DNA of 64,000 nt from Algoriphagus lacus (GTDB taxonomy: Bacteria > Bacteroidota > Bacteroidia > Cytophagales > Cyclobacteriaceae): contig NZ_QXML01000001.1 in NCBI RefSeq assembly GCF_003583985.1, forward strand, positions 434,001-498,000, read 5' to 3'. The translations under genes and the position numbers were made by a program. Below, one piece after another: positions 63,159-64,000 of this stretch. The notes under the pieces were generated by a model. The model searched no databases, was not told where the DNA came from, and saw only the letters and a list, made by a program, of their open reading frames with translations. How positions within the stretch are numbered: position 1 is the first letter of the stretch; every line of letters starts with the position of its first letter.

Positions 63159-63980
63159 ATGAAAACAGAATTGAACCTACTGTTGCTTACAGATTTTTCT
63201 GAAGTATCAGGATTTGCCGCAAGCTATGCCCTTCAAATAGCTAAAAAAACCAGGGGCAAGGTTGAGATCATGCATATCTTACAAACACCGGTTGATTGGG
63301 TAAAACTTCCAAAAGAACGGGAACACTTATATCCCGAAGTCCGAGATGAAATTGCGAAATCAAAAGCCAAGCTTTCTGATATGGTTTATGAATTCGAACA
63401 ATCAGGGATTAGTACTGTATCCACGTTGCTTTACAGTTTTGGCCCTGAAAATGTATTCGCCCATGTAAAGAATTCAAAGGCGGATTTGGTTGTGATGGGT
63501 TCACAGGGCAAAGGGGCTTCAAGAGGATTCATGCTAGGATCCAATGCCCAAAAAGTCCTCAGAAATGTAAAAAATCCCACCTTGGTAGTGAAAAAGAACC
63601 CTCTAAAACCAATCATCAGTAAAATCGGATTTTTGAGTACCCTGGAGCAAAATCAAATGGAGGCATTTGAAAAAATTAAAGCCATTGCCGAGTTACTAGA
63701 AGCCGAGTTGGATTTGGTCTTCATCAATACACCCTATAATTTTCTCGAAACAGAGGACTTGGAATACAAATATTCTTCAATGGGTTCAAAGAATTTCATG
63801 GCAATCAATGCTTTGAATATGGAAAAAGGGATTCTCTACTACACCAAAAAACATCATCCGGACCTGTTGGTCTTGGCCAAATCCGATAAGCCAGATCTGG
63901 TAAGGGTATTCAGTCCCAGCTTGACCGAAAATCTGGTTAGAGAACAAGATTTGCCAATTTTATCCATTCCGATAGAATAA
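63159..63980 (+). CDS. Universal stress protein, two Usp domains
   Basis: 273 residues: a first Usp domain (~1-145) with a complete ATP-binding signature GSQGKGASRGFMLGSNAQ, and a second (~155-273) that is degenerate, with LLVLAKSDKPD in place of the G-x2-G-x9-G motif. Tandem Usp proteins are common in Bacteroidota and are tied to starvation, redox or low-oxygen stress. The gene is complete, ending 20 bases before the window edge, and is divergent from ileS. Confidence 0.93.
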   Translation: MKTELNLLLLTDFSEVSGFAASYALQIAKKTRGKVEIMHILQTPVDWVKLPKEREHLYPEVRDEIAKSKAKLSDMVYEFEQSGISTVSTLLYSFGPENVFAHVKNSKADLVVMGSQGKGASRGFMLGSNAQKVLRNVKNPTLVVKKNPLKPIISKIGFLSTLEQNQMEAFEKIKAIAELLEAELDLVFINTPYNFLETEDLEYKYSSMGSKNFMAINALNMEKGILYYTKKHHPDLLVLAKSDKPDLVRVFSPSLTENLVREQDLPILSIPIE

Positions 63981-64000
63981 AGGATTTAGGGTAATTGAAA

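Overview
The window looks like a chromosomal segment of a member of the Bacteroidota, most likely Cytophagales close to Algoriphagus/Cyclobacteriaceae. This is inferred from a SusC/SusD pair, LytTR response regulators with a LytS-type kinase, a GH3-family protein, a carotenoid desaturase, S8 lipoproteins, frequent TAnnTTTG-like -7 boxes, few Shine-Dalgarno sequences and moderate GC. No rRNA, tRNA, IS element, prophage or CRISPR array was seen; this is mostly core genome with some accessory loci.

Region 1 (1-8032, all minus strand) is a complete Kdp high-affinity potassium system. An NtrC-type (sigma-54) response regulator comes first and ends in an intrinsic terminator. It is followed by an unannotated 33-residue membrane ORF, kdpF, kdpA, kdpB, kdpC, a short KdpD (sensor N-domain plus Usp domain, no kinase) and a separate membrane histidine kinase cut by the window edge. 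KdpD is therefore split, and the usual OmpR-type KdpE is replaced by a sigma-54 activator.

Region 2 (8159-21798) holds an S8 lipoprotein protease, a polytopic membrane protein, rbfA with a LolC/E-like permease, a TPR protein, a conserved envelope coiled-coil protein, a sarcosine/N-methyltryptophan oxidase-like flavoenzyme, an MsbA-type ABC exporter, two SAM methyltransferases flanking a polyprenyl-phosphate sugar transferase, and a LigT-like 2H phosphoesterase.

Region 3 (21799-31140) contains a SusC/SusD outer-membrane uptake pair behind a long leader with an FNR-type palindrome, a DUF202 protein, a second S8 lipoprotein protease, a 640-bp AT-rich gap and a CrtI/CrtD-type desaturase.

Region 4 (31141-37996) is housekeeping: recX (its 3' end runs into a heptamer repeat), tpiA, prmA, a small membrane protein, then a tight recJ-lptB-GH3 operon.

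Region 5 (38029-47774) has a two-gene minus-strand operon: a carotenoid-oxygenase-family enzyme and, 6 nt downstream, a 1694-residue protein joining a kinase-like domain, a large AAA ATPase/TPR module, a GAF domain and a class III adenylate cyclase. This is the most intriguing accessory locus. A lytic transglycosylase and a secreted M24 peptidase follow on the plus strand.

Region 6 (47883-53480) is uvrA, a LytS-type kinase and two LytTR regulators. Region 7 (53481-64000) has a PIN-PhoH (PhoH2-like) protein, a SNF2 helicase, lspA-ileS and a two-domain universal stress protein. Boundaries were read directly from the sequence; several starts were moved from upstream TTG codons to the ATG that begins the recognisable domain.
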